From: Nephrocerus scutellatus
Taxonomy: Eukaryota; Arthropoda; Insecta; Diptera; Pipunculidae
Direction of reading: 5' to 3'
Length of the DNA: 64,000 nt
Assembly: GCA_947095585.1 (NCBI GenBank)
Contig: OX352761.1
Span: 30,533,777-30,597,776 of the forward strand
Each line of letters begins with the position of its first letter. Position 1 is the first letter of the stretch. The notes under the pieces are model-generated. The model did not search any database. It saw only the letters and a list, made by a program, of their open reading frames with translations, and was not told the origin of the DNA. The translations under genes and the position numbers were made by a program. Shown here piece after piece: positions 11,040 to 21,732 of this stretch.

Positions 11040-11290
11040 AATTAATGGGGCGCATTGTATTTTACAGTGAGTCCATAATTTACAAAAACGCATTTTAAAA
11101 GGAGAAACTTCTATCTAAATATAAATTAATTGAGCGCACTGTATTTTACAGTGTGTCGATAAAATACAAAAACGTCTTTTAAAAGGAACAACTCCTAACT
11201 TAATATAAACTAATTGAGCGCACTGTATTTTACAGTGTGTCGATAAGCTACTAAAACGCCTTTTAAAAGGAAAAACTTCATTTATTAAGT
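11040..11290. repeat. 84-bp tandem repeat, 3 copies
   Basis: The core GAGCGCACTGTATTTTACAG recurs about every 84 bp (11051, 11132, 11216), each followed by a TTTTAAAAGGA segment. Orientation is opposite to the copies at 6640-6815 and 12340-12545. Confidence 0.85.
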
Positions 11291-11319
11291 AATTTTATAT
11301 TTTAGCAAAATAAAATTTT

Positions 11320-11434
11320 GAGAAGAATTTCCTGAGAAGAATTGTTCGAGAATAATTGTGCGAGAATAATTGTGTGAGAACAACTGTCCGAGAACAATTG
11401 TGTGAGAATAATTGTGCGAGAACAATTAGCCGGA
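11320..11434. repeat. 14-bp minisatellite, about 8 copies
   Basis: Units of the form GAGAATAATTGTGC repeat head to tail with substitutions (AAT/AAC, GTGC/GTGT/GTCC). The repeat is in phase from 11320 to about 11434. Confidence 0.9.
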
Positions 11435-11605
11435 CACCCTTAAAATATATATAAATGTAAGGTTTGTTTTGTTTTTTTCTTATAAAAATTACGTTTCAAT
11501 AATATCTACTATTAAGTACTTAAGAGTAATTCGCATAAAAATTTATATAATTGTATGAATTTGAATGTAAAAATATAGTCCCGCCCTTGGATATGGCAAG
11601 GCTGG

Positions 11606-12275
11606 GTAAATATACAGTATAGCGTACAACGGTATTTTGAAAACTTGCCACGCCCACCTCCCACCGCTCACATACCAAAAAAGTGGGCGGGGTGTGGCGC
11701 TAACGCCCCCTTTAGGTGGGAGGGGCTGTCAAAGTTGTGAGTATTTTTTTGAAAAATGCAATTTTCTAAGTAGTTTGTGGGGGATATAGGGGTTAATTAG
11801 TACCATATAAAAGGTAATAAAAATACCGTTCGTTTGAAAAAAAATGAAGCCAATCAAACCAAATTCGGCAGACTTAGAATCAAAAAACTGACTTCCATAA
11901 AAGTTAAATAGTGGGCGTGTTTTTAGGGGGCGTGTGTAAATATTGGTTTTAAATTAAAGGTGAATAATAGTTCTATACAGCCATACTATTTTTATGATCG
12001 TGGCCCAATATTAACGGAAGGTGTATCAATTTTTATTTGGTTTATGTGCAGTTTCATATGATTGAGTGGTATATCATATGAATGACAGTAAAGCATACAA
12101 AGGGTTAGGGCTTTGGGACACATCTCTGCCGAAAGCTCCCATGGAGCAGTTTTCAAAAATCGCCATCTGGTTTGGGGCTCAAGTCCCGTTTCTGAGAGAG
12201 GAGCTTCTAAAGATTGCATTTATTTTCAGAAAAGTGCGTTTTTCTCAGTGACGCGAAGGAAGTATGGGGGTTAAT
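11606..12275 (-). repeat. Long interspersed repeat (right arm of inverted pair)
   Basis: This is the reverse complement of 8215-8905. It starts GCTGGGTAAATATACAGTAT, passes CTAACGCCCCCTTTAGG, GCTTCTAAAGATTGCATTT and ends at CGCGAAGGAAGTATGGGG. The two arms bracket about 2.7 kb that includes the Merlin remnant and the 84-bp and 14-bp arrays. Confidence 0.85.
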
Positions 12276-12339
12276 TGGTACCAACTGAAAGCTGCAAATT
12301 TTACCGACACAGCCATGCCATTTTTTAATGTTTTTGTAA

Positions 12340-12545
12340 ATTTTTGTAATAGCGTTTTTGTAAATTATGCACGCACTCTAAAATACAGTGCGCTCAATTA
12401 ATTTATATTGAGATATGAGTTTTTCCTTTTAAAAAGCGTTTTCGTAAATTATGCACGCACTCTAAAATACAGTGCGCTCAATTAATTTATATTGAGATAG
12501 GAGTTTTTCCTTTTAAAAAGAGTTTTTGTAAATTATGCACATACT
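12340..12545. repeat. 84-bp repeat family, 2-3 copies
   Basis: Units carry GTAAATTATGCACGCACTCT, AATACAGTGCGCTCAATT and CCTTTTAAAAAG. They are inverted relative to 11040-11290. Confidence 0.8.
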
Positions 12546-12555
12546 GTACATAAAC

Positions 12556-13470
12556 CAAATACAAATTGATACACCTTCTCTAAAATATGGCCACTTTCAT
12601 AAAAATAGTATGGCTGTATAGAACTATTATTCACCTTTAATTTAAAACCAATATTTACACACGCCCCCTAAAAACACGCCCACTATTTAACTTTTATGGA
12701 AGTCAGTTTTTTGATTCTAAGTCTGCCGAATTTGGTTTGATTGGCTTCATTTTCAAATGAACGGTATTTTTATTGTCTTTTATATGATACCAATTAAGCC
12801 CCATACTTCCTTCGCGTCACTGAGAAAAACGCACTTTTCTGAAAATAAATGCAATCTTTAGAAGCTCCTCTCTCAGAAACGGGACTTGAGCCCCAAACCA
12901 GATGGCGATTTTCGAGAACTGCTCCCTGGGAGCTTTCGGGAGAGATGTGTCTCAAAGTCCTAACCCTTTGTCCGCTATACTGTATTTTAGCCCAAGGCTG
13001 TATAGAGCTAGTTTTCACCTTTCATTTGACAGCAATACTTAGGACACGCCCTCTTTTACGAACGCCCCTTTTGTACTTTTATGGAAAAATCCGTTTTTTG
13101 GCTCTACTACTGGCAAGGATGGTTCGATTAGTCCCCTTTTTATTCATTGATACTTACCTGTATTACCTTTCATTTGTTACCAATTAACCCCTAAAGCTCC
13201 TTCAAATAACTAAATACCCAAAGGCGGCGTTTCCGGAAAAGGAATTTTCAAAATCTACTCAATTACTCAAAACACCTATAATGGAGTTTGCTATATAACA
13301 CCTGTTTTTTTTATAGGAAAAACTCAATTATATGAAACTGTACATAAACCAAATACAAATTGATCCAGCTTCCGTTAAACTTGGGCACGCCCCCTTTTAT
13401 CTAATTTTATATAGTCAGTTTTTGAACTCTAACTCTGTCAAAGGGGGAGGGGACGTGGCAAAAATACAGT
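12556..13470 (+). repeat. Long interspersed repeat, direct copy
   Basis: It repeats 7985-8360 in the same orientation through CCCCATACTTCCTTCGCG and AATGCAATCTTTAGAAGC. After 13000 it continues with weaker, related words (GGACACGCCCTC, CGCCCCTTTTG, TTTATGGAAAAATC) until about 13470. No ORF inside shows a known domain. Confidence 0.75.
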
Positions 13471-13484
13471 AAAGCCCTATAGGG

Positions 13485-14115
13485 GAGATACGCCAAAAAT
13501 TTGTTGAAGGTACTTCCAAAAACGTATACAAGATCGTGACAGGTGACGAGTTATGGATATTTGCGTATGAGCCGGAAAGAAAAGGGCAATCGACTGTTTG
13601 GGCCTTCCAATTCGAAGAAAATCCAACATATGTTGTGTGAGCTCAGAGCGTTAGGAAGCAAATGGGCGTGTTTCTCCACGAAAACCGGTCATGTGGCTAC
13701 TGTAGCTCTTCAAAATCAATCAATTCAGTCAATTCAGCTTCGTATACGACCATTTGTTTGCTTGAGGTTTTCAACAAATTGAGAGAAAACATCCCAAAAC
13801 AGCGAATCATTTTGCATCACGATAATCCGAGTTCACAGACATCACTCACATCAACCTAGCGAGTATTTGAGCACTCAAACGATCGAATTGATGGGTCATC
13901 AGCCTTACAGCCCCGACTTGACACCAAACGACTTCTTCCTGTTCCCAACAATCAAAGATAAGATGCGTGTATGCGTTCAAAAACCATGTTTTGGAGCTAT
14001 CCTCTTCGGACTGGAAAAAGTGTTTCGATAAATGGTTTCAGCGTATGCAAGTGTATAGACCTTAAAGGCGAATATTTTGAAAAGTATTAGCAATTTTTGA
14101 TAAAAAAATTCTATA
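13485..14115 (+). pseudogene. mariner transposase remnant (DD34D type)
   Basis: Several plus-strand frames together read as the catalytic half of a mariner transposase. In order: IVTGDELWIFAYEPE near 13535 with the first catalytic acid, then KTGHVATV near 13682 and YTTICLLEVF near 13743. Next are RIILHHDN near 13805, IELMGHQPYSPDLTPNDFFLF near 13885, and a C-terminal KWFQRMQVY near 14035 with GEYFEK. The N-terminal helix-turn-helix half is missing and several frameshifts are present, so the copy is dead. Irritans- or mauritiana-type subfamily was not resolved. Confidence 0.88.
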
Positions 14116-17100
14116 AACTTTTACAGCACAGGTCAAAGTTTAACGAATATTAGTCGGAATAAATAATCATGTACCATTTAGTGTTTTGTATTAAAATTCT
14201 CGTATCGTTTTCATTTCCAATACACTAAAAGTGACATAAGACGTTTCACATCACACCAACGGATTTGCACTCACACAGCCCACCCGCCAGATGTTTTTAT
14301 TTTATTTTCCACCTGTATTGTTTCTGCCGATAAGCAGAAGTCTCATTAGAAAGATAATTTTCGCACATATTAGTGAATATGCCTCTTTTAAGAGACGTCA
14401 ACGTTTGGATCCCTGCAAAGCCAAAACAAATTAAAACGAAACTTAGGGAATATTAGACCTAGTTTGAAATATTTTTTTTCCAGATAAGTCATCTCTTCAA
14501 ATTTCGAGTGATCATATCGCCTGCATAGCTTTTTGTCTTTTGCAGCTTTACCTAAATGTCTTCTTTCCCAACCAGGGTGATACGTTCTTTCCTACCACTA
14601 TTTCTAGGGAGGGTCCTGCTCCAGGCTTATATGAAACCCGACTAATCTAAGTTACTGGCGGTCACAACGTGCAAGTTCTCTATCGCACCTCCATCATTCT
14701 AGGATAATATTATATATTATATATATATATATATATTATTATATATTATATATTACGCCCCTTGCATCTCCTACCAAATATGGTACATAGCTTTCTTTCT
14801 AATAATTTTATTTTAAGAGAAAAAATTCAATTTTTGTAATTTTAATTTTATTTTTTTATAATTTATTAACATAACACCACCATCTAAAATTACAGTATTA
14901 TTAAATAAGTATTTGCAACACTCAATACGGAATCTTTAAAATTGTAATTTTGAAATTATTTAAAAAGAAATGTTTTTTTCTTTTTCGTTCATATAGAAAT
15001 ATTCCATTCACTACCTTAAAAAATGGAACTCTATATATATTCACTTCATTTTATATAAAACTTGACATTTTTTTCTATACCATACGTTAAAGTGAGTTTG
15101 TGTGATGCTTTACTAATAAAGCAACTAGGTAAGTTGGTGTTTTTTGGACCGTATATCATTCCATTATGTGTTAAATAAATCATCATTCAAGGCAGGTTTT
15201 CGGAGGAAAATGTCAAGTTTTTAAATGGTAATATTATGTAGAAGAAAAGTAGATGTTCATGCACCAAAAAAATTTTTTTTTTAAAGTCCTTATTCAATTA
15301 TGATAACTATACCGTTCTGAATTTCAATAATTTAAAATGGGATTATAAAAATTGAAAAAAAGTAAAAGACAAACAATAATTAAATAAACTAAAAAACAAG
15401 GAAAACATACCACTTATTAGAGGAGAGACGAATGTGTATGATGTGTATGATAAGCTTTAGAAAATGTCATTACCATACACTGCCCGACAGCAGGAATGCA
15501 TGTAGGGCGTATTTGAGTTACAGTACAGAGCCAACTCAATGTGAAGTGAGCGAGTGTGATTGGAGAGAGATTGCAGTGCGGAGCCTCGATGATGTAAAGA
15601 ATGCCGCACGCGATACTGATCCCGACAAAAAAATCCAAATCCATCGCAGAACTTGCAATTTGCTTTTATTTTCTATGTATTTGTTTGTGGCAAAGGAAAG
15701 TTGTGCAAAGTCCTTAAGAAATTTTTTCATTGAATCCTAAATCCTAATGCATGCAGCCAGCATGTACGTGTGGTGTTTTGTTGAAGAAGATTGCCGTTGG
15801 CCTGAGAATTGGTTGAGGTTTAAAAATGTCATTCCTTTTCCATTTGAACTAAATTTAAGATCCTTTGTTTGAGACAATTTAATCGAATCGGACAAGAAAG
15901 CGTACCGCGGTCACGCACAGTACCAAAAATTAGACGAACGGTTAAATTTCTTAAGAGAAAATCACATTAACGTGCGTGCGCGCCGTTAAGGAGTCATCCA
16001 AACCTGTATTCATGAAAAATACTCATAAAATACTTTTTAGAAATCCTGGCCGGTTATGCGCTATTACAAAATTCCTCCCACGGTGTGTATTACATAAAAG
16101 GTTAATCCTGAATACTGCTGTTCAACATTTTCCAAATATCCAAGTAATATTCCACGTTAATTATGATCAATTTAACGAAAAATTTAAAAATATTCTCCTT
16201 AAATCCAAAAGGTTTTTGAGAAAATCCTATCCTAATCCTATTAAAATCCAACGTAAAATTCTGCTTTGATCCGGAGAGTAAACTCCATCATCCTCCTGCT
16301 TTCCTGTTAATTTCCTTTCCTTTTCCTCTGCAACATCAAAAAATCCTTTCCTTTCCTTTCCTCCATTATTTTTACTCCTCTCCCATATTTTTGCAACATT
16401 TTTGGAGTGTAAAAGAAAAAGAAAATATTATTAATGTTAATTGTTTTATTAAAAGTAAATTTTTAAGTTAATTTTTGGTCTGTTCCCTCAATAATTTAAA
16501 GCAAAATTACGGAATTTTTTTTAATATTTGAAGGTTGTGGATCTACTTTTGTAGTTGGAAAAAAATCGGTTCTTGTAAAATTGTAACAAAATGAAATGTA
16601 AATGAAAGTTACAATGAAATAAAAATGCTCGTATAAACTAAGCATTTCATTGAAAACTAAACTATTTGAGGATCATTATCAAAAAGACGACACATCTAGG
16701 GCAATTCAGTTATCATAGAACGATGCAAACCAAACAAAACGGTACTACCACCACTTGACTTTGAAAATTTATAATCAAGGAATGTTGCAGTTTGAAATGT
16801 GTTATAATTTCTACATTACTTGACACGTTAAGAGAAATAATTAAATTATATAATTTGTATAAAATTATGGCGGCTAATATGATTGATATTTATTTATGAA
16901 TCTTTTTCCGCTATAGGAAAATACCTGTGTCTATATGTATAAATCATTGTATTTAAATTTCCAATCATTACTTAATTGAGTGGTTTTAGAATAAGTGTTC
17001 TCTTGATTTTTTTGTTTCTTTAAATTTTAGGGATTTAACTCTAATTTGTTAGTTTTGTTTTGTTAGGTTAGTTTTAGTTTGGTTTGTTGTTTAATGTGAT
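14116..17100. other. No supported gene; AT-rich DNA
   Basis: 14708-14755 is a TA microsatellite. 16290-16400 is a pyrimidine-rich run of TTTCC and TCCT words. Short ORFs at 15432-15740 and 15976-16269 show no family motif and no convincing splice context. The TTTATT at 16889-16894 could be the SF2 poly(A) signal on the minus strand. Confidence 0.45.
16889..16894 (-). terminator. Possible SF2 poly(A) signal (AATAAA)
   Basis: On the minus strand the hexamer reads AATAAA about 207 bp downstream of the SF2 stop codon. Other AATAAA-like words exist nearby, so the choice is tentative. Confidence 0.4.
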
Positions 17101-18871
17101 TTAAAAATTAGATCTTGAATCAGATCGTGACCTTGAATATGATGTCCGGCGTACAGGGGAATATGTTGGTGTACCACGTCGTCTTGGCCTTGGTGAGTAT
17201 GAACGTGAGCGTGATCTGAAATCAAATTTGTATATGCAAATAGCGAAAAGTAAATAAATAATACGCAACAAACAAAAATATGACTTGAAACTTACCTATC
17301 TCTGTAATCACCGCCACCACCACCTCCGCTACCGCCGCCTCCACCACCACCACCACCACGACGATCTTCACCACTGTCTTCACGAACACGAATATAGGAA
17401 ACTTCACCCTAAAAAATATAAAATTCAAGCATAAGACAGGTATCAAGCGATAGGTAAGTACGTAGGCTACACAGACACATGTGGATTTGAGATGTGACTG
17501 TAAACTCCTCATACATTCCTCCTGTTTCAATTTCACATGGGCGGTGAATTCAGTCAATATGCTGTTTTTCTGATATCATTCATGCAATTTTGTTAAAACC
17601 ACCCAAAGTGAACCAGTTTTTAAGGCCGTTTAAAACTAATAGACATTAATTGGACTAGTAACTAACTTTGTGACCGTTCAATCCATGTCGTATTGCACGG
17701 TTTCAAATCCAATGCTCACCGCATAAACGCCAGTGTACCTCAAGGCTCGGTTTTGTCTACGACACTCTTTCTTATTTTCAATATTGATCTCCTGTTCGCT
17801 ACTTCTAATCCTATCCATTCATTCGCTGACATCACTCTTAGCTCTTCATATGATTCCACGCTACCTGCAAACCCCTCTTCGACCAAGTGGAACAACAGCG
17901 TTAAATTCTGACATTGACAGCACAAAACGTTGGGGACTACATAATAGAGTTGAATTAAACGCTGTCGACTTCGTTCGATATTCGTATACCAATTTTTTAT
18001 AAGATGAAAGGTAATTTTATTACCTTTCCCTTTACCTAACCCCTAATCAAACGAAGTAGAAACTTCGGAAGCCCCTCTCTTCAAAACAAGATTTCACTTT
18101 TCGAGGTCTGCTCATTGAGGGCTTTTAGGAGAGGGGTGTCCGAAAGCCCTTACCGATTAAAAGCTATAATCACTTTAATCAAATAATCTACAGGCGAACA
18201 AATAAATTATAAAAAAACATCGTACCTCATGCGACCGGAATCTGGAATCGTCAAGTTTTTTAATTGCGTATTTCATATCTTCGTGACGTAGGAACTCGAC
18301 GACTCCAGTGCCATCCTTGTAGGTATCTGCAAAACACACATCTCCTGCCTCTCTCATATGGTCCTTGAGATCCTGCCAAGAACCCGAAGGTGGCAGACCA
18401 GTAACCATTACACGGAATTGAGAACGTTTCGTTGGTGGACCTCTGCCCCCACCACGACCACCATCGCCACGGCTGCGATCATTACGGCTTCCACGGTAGC
18501 TTCCAGGGCCACCGCCTCTGGGAAATTCAACACGAAGCCGATAGCCATCATAGTCGTAACCATCACGTGCCTTAACTGCGTCTTCAGCATCACTATTAAG
18601 AAATAAAAAAATTATTATGTACAAAAAAGAAGATTATTTTAACATTTATCAATAATATAAAATTCTGAGTCATAAAATCAATAATTGTAATAATTATATG
18701 GTATACATACCGAGCATCCTCAAATTCGACAAATGCAAATGGCGGACCACGCCGGTTCTTTAAATCGACAAATGTAACTTTTCCAAATTTGTGGAATAAA
18801 TCTTGAATGTCTTTAGTCCTAATATCTGGGGGCAAATTTCCAACGTAAATGCGGCATTCGTTGCGAGACAT
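17101..18871 (-). CDS. SF2: SR splicing factor SF2/SRSF1
   Basis: Serine/arginine-rich factor of the SRSF1 (ASF/SF2) family. In known members it binds exonic enhancers, recruits U1/U2AF and controls splice-site choice in the nucleus. Exons on the minus strand are 18871-18711, 18592-18226, 17408-17296 and 17215-17101, with GT-AG junctions in phase, giving 251 aa. RRM1 spans about residues 7-77 (RIYVGNLPP as RNP2, [11 protein letters not shown] as RNP1). A Gly/Arg linker follows at about 79-107. RRM2 is about 113-185 and holds the diagnostic SWQDLKD at 125-131. A poly-Gly stretch in exon 3 leads to a short RS tail ([19 protein letters not shown]) with stop TAA at 17103-17101. The start is the ATG at 18871, directly before [15 protein letters not shown] plus-strand retrotransposon fragment sits in intron 2. 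I see no disabling change. Confidence 0.96.
17690..18002 (+). pseudogene. CR1/jockey-type RT fragment in SF2 intron 2
   Basis: Plus-strand frames read [17 protein letters not shown], then HSFAD near 17820 (the catalytic box, damaged), and [11 protein letters not shown] near 17930. It is a short, frameshifted relative of the element at 1013-2436, antisense to the host gene. Confidence 0.7.
18003..18160. repeat. Fragment of the long interspersed repeat family
   Basis: Words such as GGTAATTTTATTACCTTTC, a GGAAGCCCC segment and GGGGTGTCCGAAAGCCCTTA resemble parts of the families at 6540-6640 and 7985-8905. Confidence 0.45.
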
Positions 18872-19106
18872 TTTAGTTTAGAAATATTTCCTTTTATCAG
18901 TATCGAATTTAATTATTTTATTTCTTCTTTAAAACTACTTCGAACGACGAAATCTACAAACGAAAGGCGAGCGAACAGCGAAGGCGAACAGAACACGAGT
19001 GACGAGTGACGGTGGGTGACCAGTGACGATGACGACTAACGATAACGAGTGAACGTCTGAGCGAGTGAAGACGACGAGTGGTTTCTGAAAAACAAAAATC
19101 GAATTA
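18872..19106 (-). promoter_or_regulatory. Probable SF2 5' UTR/promoter region
   Basis: The DNA upstream of the SF2 start is markedly less AT-rich than its surroundings and is built from GTGACGA and GCGAAC-like words (18970-19080). This suits an untranslated leader or promoter of a housekeeping gene. The transcription start cannot be placed. Confidence 0.4.
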
Positions 19107-19693
19107 AGGGCGCTCTCACAATGAGAACTTAAGGCTTAAGAGTTACAGAAATGTATGGATTTTTGTTTTGAAGAAAAAAAATTTCTGCTCGTTATGTTGG
19201 TAGATATCAGTTCTTAATTTTATGTCGTGTTTTTTTTTAAATCTTGCGTAGATTGATTTTTTATCTGTCAAGTTGTTCGTTTATTCCAAAAAATCAATCT
19301 ACGGTAGATCAAATGTCCCCTCAAACTATCTTGATATTTTGGGAGACTTACCCCTCTTTTCATTAACTGCAACAACAACACAAGCAACAAAACAATGTAA
19401 ACAAAAGATTCTCGGCTTTCGTGTTAGTTTTTCGAGAAAAAATCTGAGCTCGAGTGCAGATTTCTAAAACAAAAAAAAACGCGACATTACAAACTTTCGA
19501 AGACTGGCAGAATGAAGTTCGAATAATTTTAAAACAGATGTGAAATATTTTTTGTTTTTGTTGTTATGCCTTCAATATAATAACAATGAAGATTATCACC
19601 ATTTGAAACTTTGCTGTCACAGCCTAAAACTATATGTATTGTGCGAGCCCTTCTAAGGTTTAAGTCTTAAGTATTAAGTTTTTCATTGTGGGA
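19107..19693. mobile_element. TIR-bearing element upstream of SF2 with nested repeat
   Basis: The left end CTCTCACAATGAGAACTTAA is mirrored by TTAAGTTTTTCATTGTGGGAG at the right. Inside, 19200-19490 holds a repeat also present at 51790-52090. That repeat has CTGTCAAGTTGTTCGTTTAT, CTTGATATTTTGGGAG and AACAAAAGATTCTCGGCTTT. It carries no transposase. Confidence 0.65.
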
Positions 19694-19759
19694 GCATAGT
19701 AAGAAAATTCGCAAGAAGAAGCGAACGCGTATACTAGTTACCCGTTGTTTTTACTTCAA

Positions 19760-20412
19760 ATAGCCGTAACGCGCAGTTTCCACCTCAAATACAACAATAA
19801 AGCTACAATAAAATAATTTGCTTGTGTCCATGTACACGTATACGAGCTTCAAATAATGCTACAACAAATGTGAGCCTAATTAAAAGGAAAATGTTGTAGG
19901 ATTACTTTAGGCAATTTTCAAGGTCAGCACAAATCAAAATGGCGCAATTTGAAATTGAAGAGAAGGTCGCACTGCAAACACCGAGACGAGGCAGATATAA
20001 TTTAGAACATATATATGTATGTGCGGGTGATAAAATTGGTAGCTGTGATCAATTATGAACGAAACCACAACTAGTGCACTACCAAACTCAATATTTAGAT
20101 CACATATTACCTTATGATACAGATACAACATACACATATGTTTTAAATTTTTTATTTAATATTTTCCATGGGTTTTTTTCAGCGATAACTCCATAATTTT
20201 GCTCACACAAGCCAATTACTTTATTGTAGCATTATTGGTATTTGACGAGGAAACAGGGAGTAATACTACAATAAAATAATGTGCTTCATATAATGCTACA
20301 ATTAATGTGAACCAAATAGAAAGCAAAATTTTGCAGGATTATTTGAAACTATTTTCAAGGTCAGCACAAATAAAAAATAGTAAAATTTAAATTGAAGAGA
20401 AAGGTCGCAACC
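19760..20412. repeat. Two diverged tandem copies of a 300-400 bp repeat
   Basis: Shared words are CTACAATAAAATAAT, TTTTCAAGGTCAGCACAAAT and ATTGAAGAGAA, at 19805-19965 and 20265-20405. A third partial match is at 21885-22000 (TTTCAGCGATAACTCCATAA). No coding function. Confidence 0.6.
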
Positions 20413-20762
20413 AGAGTTGTTAAACTACGAGAAAAATAATAAACAACATTAAAACCTAGTCAATGTTGTTTATTGTTATCATGTAGTAAATGCGTAGTCA
20501 GTGTAGTCTATAAAAGTAAAATTATTTTATTTAGCTGGTCCTTTCATTTGAAAATAAATGTAATTCAATTTGGTTCATTCTGAACGTCTTAACTTAGAAC
20601 ACAATTTTTATTAATACCCGTTGTGTATTTCGTTACGGTTTAAAGTAAACGGTAAATCTAGTAATTCATAATATTTACTTAAGAAATAGAAATGACTGAA
20701 ACAAAATTGTCTGGAAATCAGAAAAAAGGAAAATATGAGCCACTAAATGAAACTGATAAAAA
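20413..20762 (+). mobile_element. Possible hAT-type 5' end with short ORF start
   Basis: The sequence begins CAGAGTTGTTAAACTAC, which resembles hAT terminal repeats. An ATG at 20692 opens a short reading frame (TETKLSGNQKKGKYEPL) that is cut by the next repeat at about 20762. No right end or transposase core was found, so the call is weak. Confidence 0.35.
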
Positions 20763-21472
20763 AACAACCCATAAAATACAATTTTTCATGTAAATTCTCT
20801 AATAGGAGATGGGTATGTGTTAAGATACACACGTATATAAAATTTTAAAATCGGGTTAATTTTTTTAAAAAAAAATTTTGGGTCCCGGGGTCTCCAAAAT
20901 TTAAAAAAAAAAGTGTTTTTCATCGGAGATACATACGTATATAAAATTTGAAGAAAATCGGGTTAATTTGTTTTAAAAAAATTTTGGAGCCCCACGACCC
21001 CGGGGCCCGGGGTCACCAAATTTTTTACAAAAAGTGTTGCCTATCAGAGATACACATGTGTATTAAATTTAAAGACAATCGGGTTGATTTTTTATAAAAA
21101 AGTTATGGGGCCCCACGACCCCGGGCCCGGGGTCTCCAAATTTTTTACAAAAAGTGTTGTCTATCGAAGATACACATGTGTATTAAATTTGAAGAAAACC
21201 GGGTAAATTTTGTAAAATATTTGTATGGGAGCCCCCCGAACCCGAGGTCCGAGGGGCCTCAAAATTTAATAGAAAGTGTTGTCTCCAGAAATACGCATGT
21301 GTGCAAAATCGGGCCATGGGAAGTGGGTTAAAAATTGATCGCAAGATTCCACGCAGACGACCGACGACCGACGACCGACGACCGACGACCGACAACCGAC
21401 ATCCGACATCCGACGACCGACGACCGACATCCGTTCCACGGGCAAGTGAAGTTAATATAGAGAATTTAAAAA
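20763..21472. repeat. Interspersed repeat with internal 100-bp units
   Basis: Same family as 8915-9515. Here the core with GGGTCTCCAAATTTT, AAAAAGTGTT, ATACACATGTGTA and GAAAATCGGG is iterated about four times between 20815 and 21300. It is followed by a CCGACGA heptamer microsatellite at 21355-21432 and the usual GTTAATATAGAGAATTT end. Confidence 0.8.
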
Positions 21473-21599
21473 TGAAAGCGTTGGCGTTTGAGACAAAATG
21501 AAAATCATTACCTTCTAAATTTGTGGAATTTCATTCTTTCACAACAACCGTGGACACATTTTGGTTTTTGTAATGGCTAATTTAAATTTTATATAAGCT

Positions 21600-21732
21600 G
21601 TATTTTATTTGGAATCCGAATACGAATTCGAATGTCAAAACCAGCCAAACAGCAGGTTTTCAAATTCCAAAGAAGGAATTTGATAGTGCAATTGTTGTTG
21701 TAATTCCCAATTCGAGTTCAAATAAATACAGC
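21600..21732. mobile_element. MITE, copy A (about 130 bp)
   Basis: It opens GTATTTTATTTGGAAT and closes with an AATAAATAC-type inverse. Internal words ATTCGAATGTCAAAACCAGC and AACAGCAGGTTTTC match the copy at 51608-51738 in reverse orientation. Confidence 0.7.

Noticed and set aside
14708..14755. Origin or matrix-attachment site suggested by TA run
   Set aside because: A plain dinucleotide microsatellite; nothing else supports a function.
15417..15740. Overlapping ORFs on both strands (102, 75 and 64 codons)
   Set aside because: No domain, no codon signal and frames open on both strands, so chance is the simplest reading.
17222..17557. 111-codon minus-strand ORF with Val-rich run
   Set aside because: Frame-shifted reading through SF2 exon 3 and its poly-Gly codons.
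21355..21432. CRISPR-like array of CCGACGA units
   Set aside because: A heptamer microsatellite with no spacers, within a eukaryotic interspersed repeat.
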